From positions 2,574,901 through 2,638,900 of the forward strand of contig CM060125.1 of assembly GCA_030522415.1 (NCBI GenBank): a DNA stretch of 64,000 bases, in the 5' to 3' direction. Position numbers and translations under genes: made by a program. The number at the start of each line of letters is the position of its first letter. Position 1 is the first letter of the stretch. The DNA comes from Channallabes apus. Its lineage: Eukaryota; Chordata; Actinopteri; Siluriformes; Clariidae. A model generated the notes under the pieces. The model searched no databases. It saw only the letters and a list, made by a program, of their open reading frames with translations, and was not told the DNA's origin. Below, piece after piece: positions 59,411-64,000 of the stretch.

Positions 59411-61534
59411 GCTGCTGAAAATCCCAGTTTATCAGAAGTTAAATAGCTGACGATGTAGGGGTATTGTGTGTAAATATTGATCAGAAGGCCCCCAGTTCAA
59501 GCCCCAGCAGCACTGTTGGGCCCTTGAGCAGCCTCAACTGCTCATACATTCGGGTATCGAGCTAGCAAGCCAGTGCTATCAGAAACTGCCAGAGAAACAA
59601 TGGGTACATCCTCAGGATTAGTATTTGTTTCCCAGTGTGCCTAGGCACATAGATCTAAATAAATAAAATGACTGACAATAGTCAGTTGTAGTTTCTACCA
59701 GTGTAACAAAATTAGAAAATTGCATACCAAGTTGAACCCTGCCTCTGGAGGATCTATGGAGGAAGCTTGATGACTGTTTTATGACAATAATCGTATTTTT
59801 ACAGGGGCATTCCATTCTCAACAAGGAATTAACAAGCCAAACAGTTGTAAGCCACTTACACATTACATGCTTCTTTCACCCATATTTGTTCTTAATTTGA
59901 GCACAGCCATACCAAAATTCTCTTTATACTGTATAAACATCAATATGTTTCACTTCATTCACACAAATAGCAAACAAACCAAAAAAAAAAATCTTATTTG
60001 TGAAACAATCCATCATAGTAGAAGTAACAAAATGCCCAAATTGTCAGATTGTTAAAACACGTTCTAGACAGGATTTGTAGCATTTCTAAGAGAGAAAAAC
60101 AATTATTTTGTCTTTAAAATGCAATAAAAAAAAAGGAATGTTGTGTCTTTTGTCTCGTTGAAGTTAGCATTAAGACTTTGGAACTGTAGCCACATATATG
60201 CATGTTGCAGAAAAAAAGACAACAATAATTTATCTGTATGTTTACATTCAGGTCACATGGCCCTAATTTGGATATTTAGTGATTAACTTTAGAACCATGT
60301 ACGAAAAATATGCCACTTTAAGGGTAAAAACACAAGGATGGCGTAAAGGGGAGGAGGTCATGAGCAATTCCAAGGAGGAAGTCAACTCCAAGAGTCCCTG
60401 AGTAATAAACATGAGTTTATTAAAGTCAGTTCACAAGTGCATATGTTCCTTTACACCTTGAAACTTTGGTGCTGACTGTGTGTCAGTGTCTCAGCTAGTA
60501 TACAAATATCTTAGGTTGGTATCATGGTAGCATATTGATTATAAAAACAGTGTGCTTGGGAGAAGATTTTTTTGTTTGTTTTTAACTCCTCTAACCGCCA
60601 TTGATTTGGGCTCAAAAATGTGCAGTAAAGTAAATGTAAAAAAAAAAAAAGTTTTATTACTCTATATAGATTTTATGGGTGTTTTAAAAATGCATATGTG
60701 GCTAATTATCAAATGAGTGCAAATAGATCTGCCTGTTTTCCTTTCAGGGATGGGGTGTGGGGGTAAGGTGGACTTAGGTGAGGGGTTAAGTAGAGGGTGT
60801 GGGAGACTCACTAACCCGAATAGAGAAAGGGTCAAATTGGGTTAGACTTCCACTCTGTAGGTCACAAACAGATCCTCATATCACAGTTTGGCTACCGTGT
60901 CAAACTCTTGTCAGTCAGTAATTGGGCTTCAGGGTGGAGTTAAAAGTTTTGTTTTGTTTTTTTAAAGATGTGCAACATCCATTTTTGAAGATAAATGTGT
61001 ATCATAGTATCAAAAACTGAAAAATTATATACAAATTGTTAGTTTTCCTATGAAATTCTCATTAGGCTGTGCAATTCAAGAAATCTTCATTATGTTTGTC
61101 TTCTGTATATTGTTTGTTAGCGATCAACCAAGAGAACAAAAGGTACTGTAATACTGTATGGCTAATAAGCAAAGTTTATAGCCTCTATACATTTTAGTAA
61201 ACAAGATGATGCTTACTGCCACAAATAGACTTACTGATGTGATTTTTAAAACTGTTAATGAAAGTGGACAAAATATTTTACAAAGCAACAAGGAGTCTCC
61301 TCAGCAGCACACGGTACTAAGCACAAACAGTCTGGTGTCACTTCACATTTGCATCAGACTGAGGTAGGTGATTTAATTAAAGTTTGATGGCAGCATTGTG
61401 AATTATAAGTGATTTGGGTGATTATAGAGTGTATTTTTATTTGTTTTTTTTTTTTTTAACTTATTCTGCTTTTTTAAGAATGTATCATTATTTACATAAC
61501 AGTTTGCTGGTGCTAACTAAATTATTAAAACCAA
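59411..61534. other. Intergenic DNA without recognised features
   Basis: AT-rich, with poly-A/T tracts at about 60125-60135 and 60640-60650. No gene or element identified. Confidence 0.5.
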
Positions 61535-61606
61535 CCAAGATCTTGAACACTTGATATTGAGATGTGTCTGCTACTTGAACTCTGTAAAACCTTCATAATG
61601 TCTGTT
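61535..61606 (-). mobile_element. Short Tc1-like fragment
   Basis: GATATTGAGATGTGTCTGCT and TCTGTAAAACCTTCATAATG match the Tc1 fragment at 46685-46745 in the same orientation. Confidence 0.6.
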
Positions 61607-61845
61607 GTTTTAATTGTATTACCTAATTCCATGTATTTTTTAAATATAGTTTTGAAATCTCCAGTAATTTTTCAAGAATGTCATAAAATCCAAACTTGTG
61701 GATTCTCAAATATTCATGTATATACAGCATAGTACAGGGTTTGTTATACATTTCTGGATTGTCCCAGAAAAAATACCCTGTAATCTTAAAATGCCCCTTT
61801 CTACCTTTAACACTTTAATATAATTATTATTATATAGTATAGGTG

Positions 61846-62529
61846 CAGAGGTGGAAAGTAACGAATTACATTTACTCACGTTACTGTAATTGAGTAGTTT
61901 TTTTGTGTATTTCTACTTTTTAAAGTAGTTTTAAAAATCTGTAATTTTACTTTTACTTAAGTACGTTTTGTTTGAAGTATTGTAATTCGCTACATTTTAA
62001 ATCATATTCGCTACTGAGTAAAAAATAAATGAATGAAAATGATAAAACAATAAAAAAATATTATGCTTTGTATAAATGCTCCGTTGCGCCGCGTGTGTGT
62101 ATCATGTCCTGGTCGCGCGCCGCTCCAGACTCCACTCCAGGTTTTCTGACATCGGCATCTTCCTGACCTTCCACACGGTCGCTTCCGCCCTGAGAGTGAC
62201 GTCATTGACTAGCGCGACCATATATAAACCGGAGAGAGACGCGGGAAAGATGAAAGAGGTTGTGATTTTGGCGTTTTGATATTTGGTTGTGTATTCCGGT
62301 TTTGACTTTTTGCCTCCAATTGACTTTGATTATTGCTTTGTCCCTTTGGTTTGGTTGGTCTTTGTATATATTTGTAGATAATTTCACTGTTTTTGGTTTA
62401 GGGAGTCCGGGAAGGTACCTGTATTTTTTTTTTTTTTTTTTTTGCAGGTAATCTAGCTACTAAATATAAATACCATCTTGTTTATTATTTTGGCCTGGGT
62501 CCATCCTGAATCTGATCCTCCTCCTCCTG

Positions 62530-62594
<65 letters not shown>

Positions 62595-63069
62595 TATATA
62601 CAAACCTCATTAGTTCATCAGTTAATGATTGGATCTAGTTCTTTCTGCCATATGCCACCATTTCCACACAGTTTAAAATAGAACCCTGAACCAGTCTTTT
62701 GCTGTATGACCCTAGACTGGGACGTAACACCATATTTAAGTGACCACTTTGATTTTCAAGCACAACAAAGACAACAGCTTTATTATGCAAAGGTGTTCCT
62801 TCAGTTAAAAACAACTAGTTTGAGATTTATATCTGCTCATCTTTTTTTGAACTACGCTAGAATGCCTCATCCCACCCCCGCTGTTAAAAAATAAAAATAA
62901 AAAAGGAACTCGGTAACTTTTACTCTGAGTAAATTTTTTAATGAGCTACTTTTTACTTTTACTTGAGTAGATTTTTATAATGGTAACTTTACTTGTACTG
63001 AAGTAAAATTTCACTGAAATAACAGTACTTGTATTTGAGTACAAAATTTTATTACTCTTTCCACCTCTG
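61846..63069 (-). mobile_element. hAT-type MITE with GC-rich core, copy 2 (inverted to copy 1)
   Basis: The left end CAGAGGTGGAAAGTAACG equals the right end of copy 1 read backwards. The duplication is TATAGGTG (61838-61845) and TATAGGCG (63070-63077), the latter cut into by the following SINE. The GC-rich core (62080-62250) again has TGACGTCA (62197-62204), and here also TATATAAA (62221-62228), which copy 1 lacks. The CA repeat of copy 1 is about thirty units here. Confidence 0.88.
62531..62591. repeat. GT microsatellite carried by the hAT MITE
   Basis: About thirty GT units, at the same place as the twelve-unit CA tract in the inverted copy at 55418-55442. Confidence 0.92.
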
Positions 63070-63073
63070 TATA

Positions 63074-63436
63074 GGCGGCGCGGTGGTGTAGTGCTTAGCA
63101 CTGTCGCCTTGCACCTCCAGGGTCTGGGTTCAATTCCTGGCCAGGCTTGATTTCCATCTCTGTGTGCATGGAGTTTGCATGTTCTCCCCGTGGCTTGGTG
63201 GGTTTCCTCCGGGTACTCCGGTTTCCTCCCACGGTCCAAAGACATTTAGGTTAGGTTAATTGGTATTCTCACATTGCCCATAGTGTGTAAATGAGTGTGT
63301 GTGCCCTGCAATGGATTGGCACGCTGTGCAGGGTGTACCCTGCCTTGTGCCCTAGGTCTCCCGGGATAGGCTCCGGGTCCCCGCAACCCTGAATACAGGA
63401 TAAAGCACTAATGACGACGAGTGAGTGAGTGAGTGA
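63074..63436 (+). mobile_element. V-SINE, full length, diverged, GAGT-type tail
   Basis: The head GGCGGCGCGGTGGTGTAGTG is intact, but the B box has changed (GGTTCAATTCC). The tail is a GAGT repeat in place of TGAA. It is inserted directly at the edge of the hAT MITE. Confidence 0.85.
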
Positions 63437-64000
63437 GATTATATATATATATGCCTGATAGACGTCTCTGTGCTGCTCTGAGATCTGAAAAGCTGTCATT
63501 CTCTGCTCTTAAAGCCACTAAAAGATAGGAAACAAATGGGTAAAAATTTATTAATAGCAAAATCTTACTTGAATTTAAAAAAGAATTATAATAATTATGG
63601 TGCATACATTTTTTCATAAAATATGAGTGCCTATTACTTCTTGCATGTCTTTGTATTTTAAAACAACAAAATGAAATCAAAATAAATAACACTGATTTAT
63701 TAAAAAAAAAATATATAGGTCTAGATTTGATTTTTAGGCTAATTTTGTTTACACTCCGAAAAAACGGCTAACTAAGAAGTCCAAAGCAGTAGAAGAGCAA
63801 AAGGGAGGAAAATGCAAAAAAAAAAAAAAAAAAAAAAAAGCAGCTTACTTAATATGCAGTTAGAGTCAAGCAGAGAGGGGGGAAAACTGCCATCACCCTG
63901 TACGTCTCTCTGCTTTGGTTGAATTTATTACAACTGCATGACCTGGTGGGTCAGGAATGCTGGCCACATAAGTGCAAAGTGTTCATACGATCATTATTCT
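63437..64000. other. Intergenic DNA to the window end
   Basis: AT repeat near 63438-63451, poly-A of about 22 at 63817-63838. No gene recognised. Confidence 0.5.

Overview
The window is nuclear DNA of a ray-finned fish. Introns with GT-AG borders, TATA/CCAAT promoters, long CA microsatellites, Tc1-like, hAT-like and L2/RTE-like transposable elements, and a very abundant tRNA-derived SINE of the fish V-SINE (Mermaid/DANA) type all point to a teleost. The SINE flavour would suit an ostariophysan such as a catfish, but that is an inference from memory of repeat families.

Genes sit in the first 8 kb. Positions 1-264 hold the last coding piece of a protein that looks like the C-terminal tail of the AMPK-related kinase NIM1. 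Two gadd45g-like genes follow, arranged head to head: copy A on the minus strand (CDS 2696-3406) and copy B on the plus strand (CDS 6871-7546). Each has three coding exons, a TATA box, CCAAT boxes and a poly(A) signal. Exons 2 and 3, intron 2, the 3' UTR and about 450 bp of downstream DNA lie in two inverted arms of about 0.99 kb (2161-3153 and 7093-8080) in which I see only three differences. The first exons, first introns and promoters in the 3.9 kb between the arms are clearly different. The pattern is that of a palindromic gene pair homogenised by gene conversion, or a very recent inverted duplication, with divergent 5' ends.

From 8.1 kb to the end I see no convincing host gene. It is an AT-rich gene desert filled with transposons: a complete but dead Tc1 (8837-10453); a Tc1 split by a hAT that is itself split by an L2-type LINE (41004-46221); several decayed L2 copies (31.3, 36.3-38.8, 49.3-50.9, 51.1 kb); a hAT MITE carrying a solo LTR (47145-48019); two inverted copies of one hAT MITE (54945-56433, 61846-63069); about twelve well-preserved V-SINE copies, most with clean 7-13 bp target duplications; and a second SINE family whose tail matches an RTE LINE end. 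Non-repeat islands (around 16.2, 17.6-18.5, 24.1, 48.6-49.0 and 58.0 kb) could be conserved regulatory elements, as mammalian GADD45G lies beside a large gene desert with enhancers, but conservation cannot be judged from one sequence.

The most noteworthy items are the converted gadd45g palindrome, an apparently unclassified dispersed repeat with an internal ~41 bp minisatellite (22.7 and 30.6 kb), a hAT MITE with a promoter-like GC-rich core, and SINE tails that match LINE tails in the same window.
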